Assembly (NCBI RefSeq): GCF_000699445.3
Contig: NC_067196.1
Location: forward strand, 33,624,616 to 33,688,615
Reading direction: 5' to 3'
DNA length: 64,000 nucleotides
From: Schistosoma haematobium
Lineage: Eukaryota; Platyhelminthes; Trematoda; Strigeidida; Schistosomatidae
The stretch's first letter is position 1; each line of letters begins with the position of its first letter. The position numbers and the translations under genes are program-made. The notes under the pieces are model-generated. The model worked only from the letters and a program-made list of their open reading frames with translations. It was not told where the DNA came from and searched no databases. This document shows, piece after piece, positions 48,610-59,443 of the stretch.

Positions 48610-49052
48610 GTTATGCACTAGGTTGAGAAGACTGTTGTTGTGTTTTTCACAAAATCCCCATCGCCAATTTGTTGTGACTTTAAGCTCAGCTAGTTATCAC
48701 GTGACTTATTCGCTAATTGAAATACGACTTATTCAATCTTAGTATTGTGCCAAATTAATGACCTTCGACCGGTATGAGCAACATAGTGTCCTTATTGGTC
48801 CTTTGTTGGCTTAGCCCGTCCAGTTAAGTCCAGAACACCAATACCATCTTTCACTATATGAGTCATTTATTTCAAACATACTTCGTTTATATACCAGCCC
48901 AGCACACGGCATCACACCATGAAGTAGGAAATAACATTTATACGAGATCAAGTCAAAAAGTGGCTGTGAACGTGGGAGACTGTAATCAATAAACTGAGAA
49001 TAACTTAAGAATAGTAAATCGTACAATAATAATGTATAGGTCAAAATGAAGC
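48610..49052. repeat. LTR-like repeat J, copy 1
   Basis: Shares an ordered series of blocks with 60470-60888 (TGTTAT start, CGCCAATT, TCGACCGG, GTCCAGAACACC-like, GGTAAATCGTA, AATAATGTATAGG-like). TGTTAT at one edge and the length of about 430 bp fit a solo LTR. The copy ends abruptly where the duplicated RTE flank begins at 49053. Confidence 0.45.
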
Positions 49053-49406
49053 CCAGATATTAACCAATTTCTTGTAACTATAATTTTACATGGTTAATCA
49101 GTAGTAAATTACATTTAATGAAATTATATAGTTGTGTGAGAAACTATCACGAACCTAGTTTTCTATTAGGTAGAATTCATATTCAATGTTTGTTCATAAT
49201 AAATTAATGTCCTTTATAGGTTTTATCTATTTTTACTTCAAGTTCCTTTTTAAAACTTAAAATTCCAATAGGGTTTTAAAGTGTACGAATTATTTTCGAA
49301 CAAACCTCAAATAAATTATTCGATTTAATGCTAATTATTTAAGGCGCTATCTTACTGACTATGTATAAAGTATGCATACTTTTGACTTTTCTGTATGTAA
49401 TCTGCA
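49053..49406. repeat. Duplicated RTE flank (matches 2239-2593)
   Basis: Same block as at 2.2-2.6 kb, lying beyond the TAAG tail of RTE-1. See that entry. Confidence 0.8.
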
Positions 49407-50420
49407 TTTACTTACTTACTTACGCCTGTTACTCCCAATGGAGCATAGACCACCGACCAGCATGCTCCAACCCACTATGTACTGGACCTTCCTTTCCACT
49501 TCTATCCAATTTTTATTCATTTTCCTCATGTCTGTCTCCATTTCTCGACGTAATGTGTTCTTTGTCCTTCCTCTCCTCCCTTGACCTTGAGGAGTTTATG
49601 TGAGGGCTAGTCTCGTGACACAGTTGAGTGCTTTCATCAATGTGTATCCTATCCGCTTCTAGCGCTTATTCCTGATTTCTTCCTCCACTGGGATCTGGTT
49701 TGTTCTCTCCCACAGTAGGTTGTTGTTGATAATATCTGATCAACGGATCTGAAGTATTTTGTGTAGACAGCTCTTAATAAACACTTGTATCTTCTGGATG
49801 ATGGCTTGCATAGTTTTCCAAGTTTCCGCCCCATACAGTAGAACTGTCTTGACATTTGTATTGAAAATCCTGACCTTGGTGTTGGTTGATAGTTGTTTTG
49901 AGTTCTAGATGTTATTCATTTGTAGATATGCTGCTCTTGCTTTACCGATCCGCGCCTTCATATCTGCATCAAATCCGCGGTGTTCATCAATGATGCTACT
50001 CGAATATGTAAAGGTTTTTGCATCTTCTAAATCTTCTCCGTCAAACGTGATTCGATTGTCGCATGCTGTGTTGCATCGGAGAATCTTGCTTTTCCCTTTG
50101 TGTATGTTGAGACCTACTACACTGCTACACTAATCGTCTTCTCCCGCATTTGTTGTTGCGTGTTCGATAGGAGAGCGAGATCATCTGCGAAGTCTAGATC
50201 ATCCAGCTGCATTCTAGCTGTCCACTGTATCCCATGCTTCCCCTCAAAGGTTGACGCCTTCATGATCCAGTCGATCATAAGGAGAAAGAGAAAGGGTGAA
50301 AGTAAGCAACTTTGTCTAACACTGGTCTTTACGTCTAACGAGTCTGTCAATTGTCCTCCATGCACGATTTTGCAGTTTAATCCATCATAGGAATTCCGTA
50401 TGATATTGACTATCTTCATA
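49407..50420 (-). mobile_element. RTE-1 fragment with part of the reverse transcriptase
   Basis: On the minus strand it begins with IVNIIRNSYDGLNCK and passes through VRQSCLLSPFLFLLMIDWIM and the FADD box (DFADDLALLS). It then covers the C-terminal region in several frames and ends in TAAG units. The domain order is as in 23860-25783. It is 5'-truncated in the middle of RT and frame-broken, so inactive. Confidence 0.85.
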
Positions 50421-50694
50421 AACAGTGTATAAAATTAAAAATAAATTTAAAATATGATTTATTTCATTAGTGTTAAGTCAGTTTAATCAAACTTATCTAA
50501 AAATTATAATCGTCATTAATTTAAGACTAAATCCCTTTTTAATTATGTAAAAGATATACTTTATGAAACTTTAAGCATGTGTGGTGTTTTAATTTTGAGC
50601 TGTATTAAACAGTGTTTAGTCTTGAACTAGTATGTTCCTTTAGTTTTTGTTGATACTAACATGGAAACAAGAATTTTAGAAACATTACCAATTT

Positions 50695-50832
50695 TCATTC
50701 ACTTTGTGTTGTCTTACTTGTATCTTCCCAAAGTGAACATCAACTCTGGGATGCAGGTACATCCAGCTGACGAGTCGTAAATAGGACGAAACGCGCGTCC
50801 TGAATCCCACTGCTAGTCTCTATCCATCTTTG
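50695..50832. repeat. SINE-B composite, tail piece inverted, 11-bp duplication
   Basis: A 35-bp inverted piece of the SINE-B tail (50695-50730) is fused to a plus-strand copy that starts after box B and runs through the hammerhead to CCATCTTTG. It is flanked by ATTACCAATTT at 50684-50694 and 50833-50843, identical over 11 bases. Confidence 0.8.
50761..50805 (+). ncRNA. Sm-alpha hammerhead, core intact
   Basis: ATCCAG with CTGAAT (one mismatch), CTGACGAG, stem II shortened by TCGTAA in the 5' strand, GAAAC and GUC (50797-50799) are present. The core is complete, so it is possibly active with weaker stems. Confidence 0.75.
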
Positions 50833-50843
50833 ATTACCAATTT

Positions 50844-51992
50844 CCCTTTATAGTAAATTATCATTAGATATCAAGTTATATTTATCAAAATCTTAGAGAT
50901 TGACTGTAAGCAATTCCAACATTTTCTACAGTATGTATGTTAGTCACTGTTTCTTCATAAAGATAGTCAAAATTATCAAGAATAAGTAAGTCTATAAAAC
51001 TTTATATTAAATAATCTTCTAATTATATTAAGAAACAATTTTATCATTATAATCCGACTGTATGTATATGTCGTTTTAATGTAAATCCTGTAGTAATGTG
51101 GCACATGGTGTTATGCTCATGGTCAAAGTAATCATTCTATTTACTATAGAATCATAAGTAGTTAAAGAAATGTTAAACTTATCTAAATAAGAGTTATTTG
51201 AAAATCAATTATACTCAATATATAAATTGTTACGTCAATCACAGGTCATGAAAAATAAAACTATGTTCATAATAATTGATAAAATAATGAAGTGTAAATT
51301 GTCGTTGTTGTTTATGGCTCTTTAGACAAATAATAAAAAGAAATATTCATTCATAATTAAGATGAAACAAATAATTGCATTTCTGTCTCATTTCAATGAT
51401 TTGGTTGTTGTTTTTTTTGCCCTTATATGTAGAACTTCAATTGTCAATCATTCTCTATAAATAATAATAATAATTTAACATAATAATTGATTTAGTCAAT
51501 TAAAACTTATACATGAATCTACCAATGATACTCAAGTTATAATTTCCTCTTACTATTTCTAAAGCTTCTATCATTCTCAAATCATTTATTATGTTTTTGT
51601 AATGACAGTCACCACACTAGTTTCTATTCTATATAGAGTAATTCGGGGGAGGGGGGATATATTACCTCTGTCCATCAATCTCTCTAGAAAAAAATATACA
51701 TTTACTAGCGATCTAGAAATAAGCCCAAATTTCTTTTACTAATGAAATAGTAGATCATGGATAACTTAATAAAAACAAAAAGAAAAAGAGAAAAGAATTT
51801 CTGATAGATAATTGAGATAAATTAGCATGTCGAATATTTAGATTATTTCCAATTGTAACAAGTGAATTAATCTAAATATTGTTTAAATTATACGATTTCT
51901 CTTTCACATATTTTTAGCTAAAAGTACCTTTAAGAAAAAGAAAAAAAGACTTTAGACAAACAAAATGAATAAACAAATATTTTCACGATAGA
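50844..51992. other. AT-rich stretch, nothing recognised
   Basis: Includes a purine-rich GGGGGAGGGGGG run near 51646. No gene or shared repeat was seen. Confidence 0.4.
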
Positions 51993-52130
51993 ATTCATGA
52001 GTCAATCTAATAAGCTAAATCACCACTGAATACCTGGTAGCACTGATGGTTTAGCTTAGAATGACTTATGAATTCCACTATTAAAATTACTACAATCTCC
52101 ACAATCCCACATTCTGATAATAATAATGGT
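51993..52130. repeat. SINE-A tail-to-tail hairpin lacking head and ribozyme
   Basis: The minus-strand 3' body (51993-52047) is directly followed by the plus-strand 3' body and tail (52048-52130). The plus part starts about 20 nt after the usual cleavage point. It is the smallest of the inverted pairs. Confidence 0.65.
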
Positions 52131-52329
52131 TTTAAGCTATTAGATATAAAAAATAGTTGAAAAAAACAATAAACAAAAATAATCATGATGTAATTTGATC
52201 AGTAAGTCTAATTACATTTAATTGAACGCCAATATATGCATTTCAGACACTTGATTTTGTATTTCAATGTTAAGAATTTATCATAAAATTGTCCACACTT
52301 AAAAGCAATTTAATCACAGTATAGTAAAC

Positions 52330-52600
52330 GAGAATACAGGCGAGGATAACCAAATATATTTGAATACAAAATCACAGAATCTCTTAGTAAAATCTGAGAA
52401 ACATATAGTAAATACTTCATTTGTAAAATAACGATCGATTGTCTTAGACTTGATAGTTCCTTCGTTTCCATAGTGATCACTCTCTGTTCGAATTCTTTTC
52501 TCTTCGATGTTCTTAACTTTCTGCCGCCAGGCATTTCACGTTCAATTGATAATACATACTACTCATATCTGTCGACATCAGTAGCATACACCACAATAGT
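52330..52600 (-). repeat. Family E interspersed repeat, copy 4
   Basis: Inverse orientation of the other copies. It keeps the longest frame (MPGGRKLRTSKRKEFEQR..., 75 codons on the minus strand). Homologous positions in the other copies are broken, so coding potential is doubtful. Confidence 0.6.
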
Positions 52601-53014
52601 TCTTCTAAATGTATTCCATTATAAAAGGAATTCTGGCTAAATGATGAGTTGTAAAACATAATATAACTATTTACTTCACATAATAAACTAACTTGAAACA
52701 TGTATTCAGGCAGGAGTAATATGATTGGTTTAAAAGTAAAACGAAAAAATTCTTATATCTGACACCACTTCTAATTTGGCTCTAAAATTCATGTGAACTG
52801 ATGATAATAAAGTAATTTACCATATGAGATATATATGAATGAACTCAAAAGTGTAATAGATAAGATTATTTCAATATTTCAAACTCTTGAAAGGTCAAAC
52901 ATCATCATTCAAAAATGCACTACTATTCCACCACAAATAGCACGCAAATAATTGACAGCATAAGACATCTTGTTAGATAAAAATATACACTCATATAATT
53001 ATTAGCATTTTACT
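52601..53014. other. AT-rich stretch, nothing recognised
   Basis: No shared repeat or exon-like segment was seen. Confidence 0.4.
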
Positions 53015-53023
53015 AAATCTCAC

Positions 53024-53247
53024 ATTCCCAACTGCGTCACAAGGTAAGCCCTCACATGGAACCCTCAAGGTCAAAGGAAAAGAGAAAGATCAAAGAACAC
53101 AATACGTCGAGAAATGGAGACAGACATGAGAAAAATGAACAAAAATTGGATAGAACTGGAAAGGAAGGTCCAGTAAATAGTGGATTGGGGAATGCTAATC
53201 GGTGGCCTTTATTCCATTGGGAGTAACAGGCGTAAGTAAGTAAGTAA
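53024..53247 (+). mobile_element. RTE-1 3' end insertion with 9-bp target duplication
   Basis: Only about 220 bp of the 3' end remain, ending in CGTAAGTAAGTAAGTA. AAATCTCAC lies at 53015-53023 and again at 53248-53256, a perfect 9-bp duplication. It confirms that the TAAG run is the true 3' end of the element. Confidence 0.85.
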
Positions 53248-53256
53248 AAATCTCAC

Positions 53257-54227
53257 CTTACGACACTGCTTTAATATAATCTGTATAGTGTAATCATAAC
53301 ATAACTTTTGAACAGAAATGAATGAGACTATATGTCAAATTAATTGTACTTTCAGAAAATACTAAATAAAATATTAGAATACTAGGAAACTAATGAATCA
53401 TATTTCAGAACTAATATTCAACTGTTTAATGACATTCAGTTAACTTTACTATAAAGTTAGTTTTTGTCATTCGTCATTTATCAAAAATCCCTTAGTGTTT
53501 ATCCGAATTTTTATTTATTTTCAAATCATAAATAAAAATATATAACTAATGAAAGTAAATGGTTATTAGAAGAAAATATCTCTCATATATACTTTTATTA
53601 CATTATAAAATAATCTAGGCTTTCCATTTCAAATAGTATAGTTTGAAGCTAACAGAATCTAAAAAATGTTGCTTCTGTCCAATCAATAATTTTGACTTTA
53701 ATTATCATAAAGAAAAACTGAAATTATCTCTGTAAAATGATTAAATTAGTCAAATCATCTATGAACTGAAATCAAACCTGGATACTATCAGGGCTATAAC
53801 TTAGGGGATTGAGATCCAGATTTTGATGAAATATTACTTTTACCTTAATCAATAAGTTATACCTTGACTTTTTTCAATGAGTTTAATTTATAAGATTAAT
53901 TATTCAGTCATAGTTTATCATACCAATTCTAACTGAACTGAATTACTGACGGGTAGGGATTATTTAGTTAATGAGTATGTTTTCTGAGTTCTGTTAGTAT
54001 CCTGATTATTGTATACAATTAATAATGATTTATCATTTATCACATTCAGTTTATTAAACAGGGGACTTTTAAATTAACTTACATTGATGTCTCATACATG
54101 ATGTACCCTACAAATTCTTTTAACTTCTGTCATCAACTTAGTAAATATGAACCAATCTGAATACTACGTTAAAAATTCATATTTTCTATTCACCTATCTC
54201 ATACACTATGAAAGTATCTACATGGTA
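53257..54227. other. AT-rich stretch, nothing recognised
   Basis: No shared repeat or exon-like segment was seen. Confidence 0.4.
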
Positions 54228-54268
54228 AGCTTTTGATGGAGTTTTATTCTTTGAGCTGGATGTTTTGG

Positions 54269-54312
54269 TCGTGGAGCTTTCACCGTTCTTCTGAACGAGA
54301 TCATCAGCACAA
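54269..54312 (-). ncRNA. Family G minimal hammerhead, core intact
   Basis: Stem I TTGTG/CACGA, CTGATGA, strong stem II (CGTTC/GAACG with an AGAA loop), GAAA, two-base helix III loop and CUC before the cleavage site. All core bases are present. Confidence 0.6.
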
Positions 54313-54818
54313 ACTTCACGTAGAAGTGAAGTGTTCGAATTTCTCCATATATGGCCCACACCTTGCTCTGTAGACCACGATGTTAATTGGTTATTGTTGA
54401 CGGGTTAAGCTCCACAACCAAATCATAGAGCTCATAGAACAAAACTCCATCAAAATCATTCACTTGAGCTGCAAATCCTTCTCCACCATCTAAAGTGGCA
54501 ACATGTTTATTATGAGACATAAAAGCTTTTGATGCTTTCTCTCTCAGGTTCCTTCATTTCGAACTGTCTCGTAATCTCAAACTAGGATAAAAAGCATACT
54601 ATTTAATGTTTCTTGGTTTCCATTTAATTCCTTCAGAATTTCTAGTATAAATTTGTTCCTATAGGAACAAAAATCAAACTAATGGGGGATACAACCAAAA
54701 CAAAGAAGTAAACAATGACAGGTTTAAGGTCAACAAGAATCAATCAACAATGAGGTGTACAGGACCATGTCGTGAACCACATGTGGAGAAATTTGAACAC
54801 TTCACTTCTATCTAAAGT

Positions 54819-54862
54819 TTGTGCTGTTGATGTCGTTCAGAAGAACGATGAAAGCTCCACGA
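54819..54862 (+). ncRNA. Family G minimal hammerhead, core base changed
   Basis: Same layout as the left arm, with stem II TCGTTC/GAACGA, but CTGATGA has become CTGTTGA, so it is predicted inactive. Confidence 0.55.
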
Positions 54863-54947
54863 CCAAACCATCCAGCTTAGTGAACAAAACTCTTTCAAAA
54901 CTATCCACTTGACCTACAAATCTTCTTCATCATCTCAATGTAAGCTT

Positions 54948-55441
54948 CCTATTTATCAGTTTTACGAAAAATCCCTTCTTTTGTCAAAAATATTATAATC
55001 AAACATGTATGATTAATGACATTCTATGAGATTGTTTAAAGGAAAGAATGTTAAATGATAAAGCAAACTTTCATCTAAATTCATTATCTTTCTCTTTTAT
55101 TGTTTTTAAATTTACTTATCATATAGCTTACATTTCATCATTCATTAATATTAAAATAATCTTGAGTTAATTCATTAGAACACTAACAGTTGATTGAATA
55201 ACTAACTTGTTTCACTTATTGTCAATTTTCATATTGAACTTTAGTTAAATTAAATAAATGAAGATGTTAACAACTAAAATGTAAGCAAAAAAGAAAAGGA
55301 AAACAAGTTATAATAAGGATTGAATGAGAAATATATAAACAGGAGGAGTGAATAACACAACGTTTAAATTAGACTAGGATTTTAATAGATTTATGTATAA
55401 TTTACAAGAAATAAAACTTGTTTTGCACACACAAAAAAATC
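54948..55441. other. AT-rich stretch, nothing recognised
   Basis: No shared repeat or exon-like segment was seen. Confidence 0.4.
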
Positions 55442-55446
55442 TTGAA

Positions 55447-55725
55447 ATCAGAGAGGGATTCTGTGGATATTATAGTAATTTAATAGCTGAATTCATGAAT
55501 CAACTAAAGCTAGACCACCATAGAAAACCTAAAAGCATTGGACAGTCTTGCGTACAAGCGCCTAACCACTAGACCACTAGGTCCTAGGTTTAAATCTCAC
55601 GAGGTGGGGTTGTGGATGCGCACTGCTGAAGAATCCCATACTAGAACGAAACAGCCATCCAATGTTTCCAAGTTTTCCATGGTGGTCTAGCTTCAATTGA
55701 CTCATGAATTCAACTATTAAATGTT
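55447..55725. repeat. SINE-A head-to-head pair
   Basis: A minus-strand piece (tail, 3' body, part of head; hammerhead deleted) joins a plus-strand piece from box B onward. The plus hammerhead (55620-55665) has CTGAAGAA and GAAAC but mismatched stems. TTGAAAT at both edges (55442-55448, 55724-55730) is a weak duplication candidate. Confidence 0.65.
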
Positions 55726-55924
55726 GAAATGTTCCAAGCTGAATGTTTGCTTTTTTTATATGAATGTGGAATTCTGTTTATACAAAGTAAATAATTTCAT
55801 GCTATTTGATCTATTGACAGATTTAAAACAAAATATGATTAAAAAGATTTACACATTAAAATGAATTTATTCTTTTGAAGGCTTCTTATCAAATGAAAAC
55901 AGTCTAAAATTATTCAGAATGATT

Positions 55925-56060
55925 TATATATGAAAACTAAAAAGGTTTAACATAATTCAATGAGTGATTTCCAGTGACATTTCGAACATTCATTTCGACT
56001 TCATCAACTAGAGTATGCTAAATGTATATTCACATTTATATCATGAAATGTAATTTTGAA
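55925..56060 (-). repeat. Possible further minimal-hammerhead repeat
   Basis: Read on the minus strand, AGT, TGATGA (first core C missing), a stem II segment, GAAA, a two-base spacer, GUC and ACT resemble a minimal hammerhead at 55972-56012. There is a single copy in the window and the motif is damaged. Confidence 0.3.
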
Positions 56061-56285
56061 TTGTTTATTACTAATGAGAAACCTTTAAATAGATTGAATT
56101 TATTTTATTCTGTAAATTTTATTGTTTCTACTTTGTTTAAAGTAAAAATATTTATAGAAAATTACAATTCAGTTTAACATAAATGACATTAGTCTTCATT
56201 AAAGAGTTCAATAATAATTCCATAAATTTTTGTTGTTTTAATGAGTAGCAACACTGAATTCTTGACATTTGACATTATGAAAGTT

Positions 56286-56528
56286 TTTTTTAATGATTGA
56301 GATCATGAGTCAATTGAAGCTAGACCACCAAAGAAAACCTAGAAACATTGAACGGCTGTTTCGTCTTATTGTGAGACTCATCAGAAGCGCTCGTCCACGA
56401 TCCTATCTAGTGAAATTTGAACCCAGGACCAATCGATCTTGCTTCCAGATTCTCCATGATGGTCCAGCTTCAATTGACACATGATCTCAACCATTAAAAT
56501 TGCTATAATATTCATAAAACCCCTTCTG
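56286..56528. repeat. SINE-A head-to-head composite with 12-bp duplication
   Basis: A minus-strand piece (3' body, hammerhead, part of head) is joined near 56444 to a plus-strand 3' body that begins about 4 nt after the cleavage point and runs to the terminal tail. It is flanked by ATTATGAAAGTT (56274-56285) and ATAATGAAAGTT (56529-56540). The hammerhead (56345-56390) has a perfect core CTGATGAG and GAAA, but stem I is largely unpaired. Confidence 0.8.
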
Positions 56529-56867
56529 ATAATGAAAGTTGCTTCTTCAAAAAATATTTAATGTTATAAAACATTAAAAATCGACTTTATCACTCAATAA
56601 TGATGTTATGAATATATAGTTCTTACTATATATGTAAACTATCTAATGTTCAATTTATTTAGGTTTCTACAAGAATTTCCAAACTGGATATAACCTTATT
56701 CAAAGAAAAAATATGTTAATGTAATTGTGTTGAGAGTTTTCAAAAATTTACACTTTTTATTGGTAATTCAAAAGTTCTTATTTACCAATATTTTCAATTT
56801 ACCAGTATATATCTTTTAGAGTTTTATCAAAAATTAAAAAAGCATTTTCCGTGAGGAGTTGTGATGT

Positions 56868-57050
56868 CGACAGACATAAGTAGTATGTCACACCAATCAG
56901 AAGTGAAATGCTTGTAAAAAGCAGATTGAAATGAAGAGATGAAAGAAGGAAATCAGATAGAATTAGAATAGGAGCAGAATCGGAAGAATCGTGAGAGATT
57001 TAAAAGACAACTGAAAGAAGATGTGCAAATAATGTATTTAATGTATGATA
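56868..57050 (+). repeat. Family E interspersed repeat, copy 5
   Basis: Shares GATGTCGACAGACATAAGTAG and the CACCAATCAGAAGTGAAATG region with copy 1. It is 3'-truncated and diverged. Confidence 0.6.
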
Positions 57051-57717
57051 TTCATATTTTACTATACCACTATGTGAGTGTGAACTAACGAATAAATTGA
57101 TTTACTCCACTTGAGTTCTTTCTTTACTACGGAATTAGGTCAAGTTTATTTTCATTCAAATGTAAAATAAGCAAATGAGAATCAGCAAAAAGTAACTGCT
57201 AATATTGATATTCCGATTAGTTTGATTAGATAAGTTAGTTTAATAGTCCATGCTTCCTAAATAGACTGATAGTTCTAATTAGTTTGAATTTATTCAGTCA
57301 GATTACATTTTTAAATAAACATTTAGAATAATATATTTGGTTTCCTATGTAAATATCCCTGTAATTTAATGATTGATTGTATTGTATAATAAGTGTTTTA
57401 TTTAAGATTTTAATTATATTTATGATAAACAATAATAATGTATATCAAATCGCTACTCACAAGGTTTATTCATTACTGCGTATTAATATAACCGATTAGA
57501 AGATGTTACCGATTATAGTATTCTTATTTGTAAAAGACACTGCACTAATCAAAGATTGTGTCTTCTTACAATAAACAGTAGTAAAAATATGGGAAAATTA
57601 TATTGGAAATAATCTCAGCGATTGAAATTCAAAATAATTCTAACGTTTAGCAATAATGGATGATGGATGTTTATCCTCTGCTCTTATTGGGTCACTTGAT
57701 CGTATTTGTTTCTGCAG
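57051..57717. other. AT-rich stretch, nothing recognised
   Basis: No shared repeat was seen. It could be intron if the following exon candidate is real. Confidence 0.35.
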
Positions 57718-57793
57718 CCATTTGGGTACATGTTCACTCACTCTAATGTTGAAATCACGTTTCGTCCAGTTAACTTATCTGAACTTCTTCAAG
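57718..57793 (+). CDS. Possible 76-bp internal exon, unknown gene
   Basis: A good acceptor (TTTGTTTCTGCAG) and donor (CAAG/GTAATA) bound 25 open codons in one frame (PFGYMFTHSN...FRPVNLSELLQ) plus one base. The block is more GC-rich than its flanks and the peptide looks ordinary for a folded protein. No family was recognised and no partner exon was found. A chance match of splice sites cannot be excluded. Confidence 0.3.
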
Positions 57794-58534
57794 GTAATAA
57801 TCGAAATCATTAAACAAATATTAAGTGTAATGAAAATATTTTTAAAAAGCTTGAATTCACTAATTTCTTAAAATATATCATTTTAACTTAAAATTGATAA
57901 GGATTCTGTAAAGGAAATTAAATAGATCATTGAAACGATATTGGATTCATATTCAAAATCATATTAAATTAAAGTATTAAGATAAGTGATAAATCAACCC
58001 ACTAGTCATTATGTGCAATAATCTATACAAAGTAGTTGTACTAAGGCTCAAAAAGATCGGAGAAATACAGCAAAATATCTTTCCCAATATGTAACAAACG
58101 TTTTGAACAATATTTCTGAAATTTAATTGATTGACTAATTATGCAATAAGCATTGATGAACTTTTACAATGTTAATTTTGATAGCAATTCTTGTCGAAAT
58201 TTTGCTCAAGCTCGACGATTTAGGTTTATTTCGTAACTAAACAGTACAAGATTAGGTGAGCAGTGGAATCCAAAATAAACATTTTTTCGATTTTAGAGTT
58301 GTTAGTTAGATATACATACATACACACTGGCACTCGAAAAGCACAAAATCAGCATTCTAGAATCCACTAGTACTCACAATCCGTCTTTTCTACACAAATC
58401 TCATTACGATGTCTATAGTGAGTCAGTTCTCAAAGGATGCCCATGTTCCAGCAAAGACTGATGGAAGTTCGGTTCCTAAATAAACAACGAACTAACTCAA
58501 ACCTATCCCAGCAATAACCTGAATGGTATGATTT
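57794..58534. other. AT-rich stretch, nothing recognised
   Basis: No shared repeat was seen. Confidence 0.35.
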
Positions 58535-58546
58535 TATATATATATA

Positions 58547-58596
<50 letters not shown>
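58535..58596. repeat. (TA)n microsatellite
   Basis: About 30 TA units with one interruption. Confidence 0.95.
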
Positions 58597-58599
<3 letters not shown>

Positions 58600-58752
58600 T
58601 TACTTTATCTGCACGGATTTTAGAATAGTATTTTTTTAAATAGTGTTATGTTTTCTAAGATAGGTGGTTAAATACAAAAGTTTGCTTTGCTGTTCTGGAA
58701 AACATTATCAGTACCTACCTTGAATAGAAGTGGATCTGTTACAAAATTATTC

Positions 58753-59443
58753 AATGGTTAAGATCATGAGTCAGTTGAAGCTAGACCACCATGGAAAACC
58801 TGGAAGCACTGGACGGCCGTTTCGTCCTATTGCGGGACTCAGCAGTGCGCATCCACGACCCCGCCCCTGAGATTCGAACCCAGGACCTACTGGTTTCGCG
58901 CCCGAGCACTTAACCACTAGACCACTGAACCGGCATCCAACGGTGTTAATGTTTAACTTCAACTAATCCACGAAATTTAGCGACACATTCACCATTGTCT
59001 TCAGTGAGTTACTACCTCACAACAGACCTGGTTGAACTCCACTGGTCACTACTTCTCACTAGAACTCCAGGATATACCTCGTGAAGCCAGTCACTAGTGA
59101 GCATATGTTGATTAATATCAACCAGGTCTGTTGTGAGGTAGTAACTCACTGAAGACAATGGTGAATGTGTCGCTCAATTTCGTGGATTAGTTGAAGTTAA
59201 ACATTAACACCGTTGGATGCCGGTTCAGTGGTCTAGTGGTTAAGTGCTCGGGCGCGAGATCAGTAGGTCCTGGGTTCGAATCTCGCAGGGCGGGTCGTGG
59301 ATGCGCACTGCTGAGGAGTCTCACAATAGGACGGAGCGGCCGTTCAGTGCTTCCAGGTTTTCCATGGTGGTCTAGCTTCAACTGACTCATGATCTTAACC
59401 ATTGAAATTATTACAATCTCCACAAAAACCCATCTGATATTAA
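58753..59443. repeat. SINE-A full-length head-to-head composite, perfect 12-bp duplication
   Basis: A nearly complete minus-strand unit (to about 59119) meets a nearly complete plus-strand unit (from about 59120), forming a 0.7 kb inverted repeat. It is bracketed by ACAAAATTATTC at 58741-58752 and 59444-59455. tRNA-like heads lie at 58861-58935 (minus) and 59217-59290 (plus). The minus hammerhead (58806-58848) lacks three core bases (CTGAGTCC in place of CTGAGGAGTCC). The plus one (59305-59350) has GGAG in place of GAAA. Both are inactive. The left outer end stops at the recurrent internal site and the right at the full tail. Confidence 0.9.

Larger units (their letters stand above)
54228..54945. 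repeat. Family G inverted repeat, Penelope-like hammerhead element
   Basis: The left arm (54228-54410, minus) and right arm (54735-54945, plus) are inverted copies. A third short plus-strand piece (54405-54495) starts within a few bases of the predicted cleavage site and is fused to the left arm. Each arm has a minimal hammerhead. CATGGTAAGCTT (54221-54232) and CAATGTAAGCTT (54936-54947) may be the target duplication. The minimal helix III is typical of ribozymes in Penelope-like retroelements, where they lie in terminal repeats; no Penelope reverse transcriptase is present here. Confidence 0.6.

Noticed and set aside
54228..54945. DNA-transposon terminal inverted repeats
   Set aside because: The inverted arms carry hammerheads, differ in length and include a fragment joined at the cleavage site, which fits retroelement insertion better than a cut-and-paste element.
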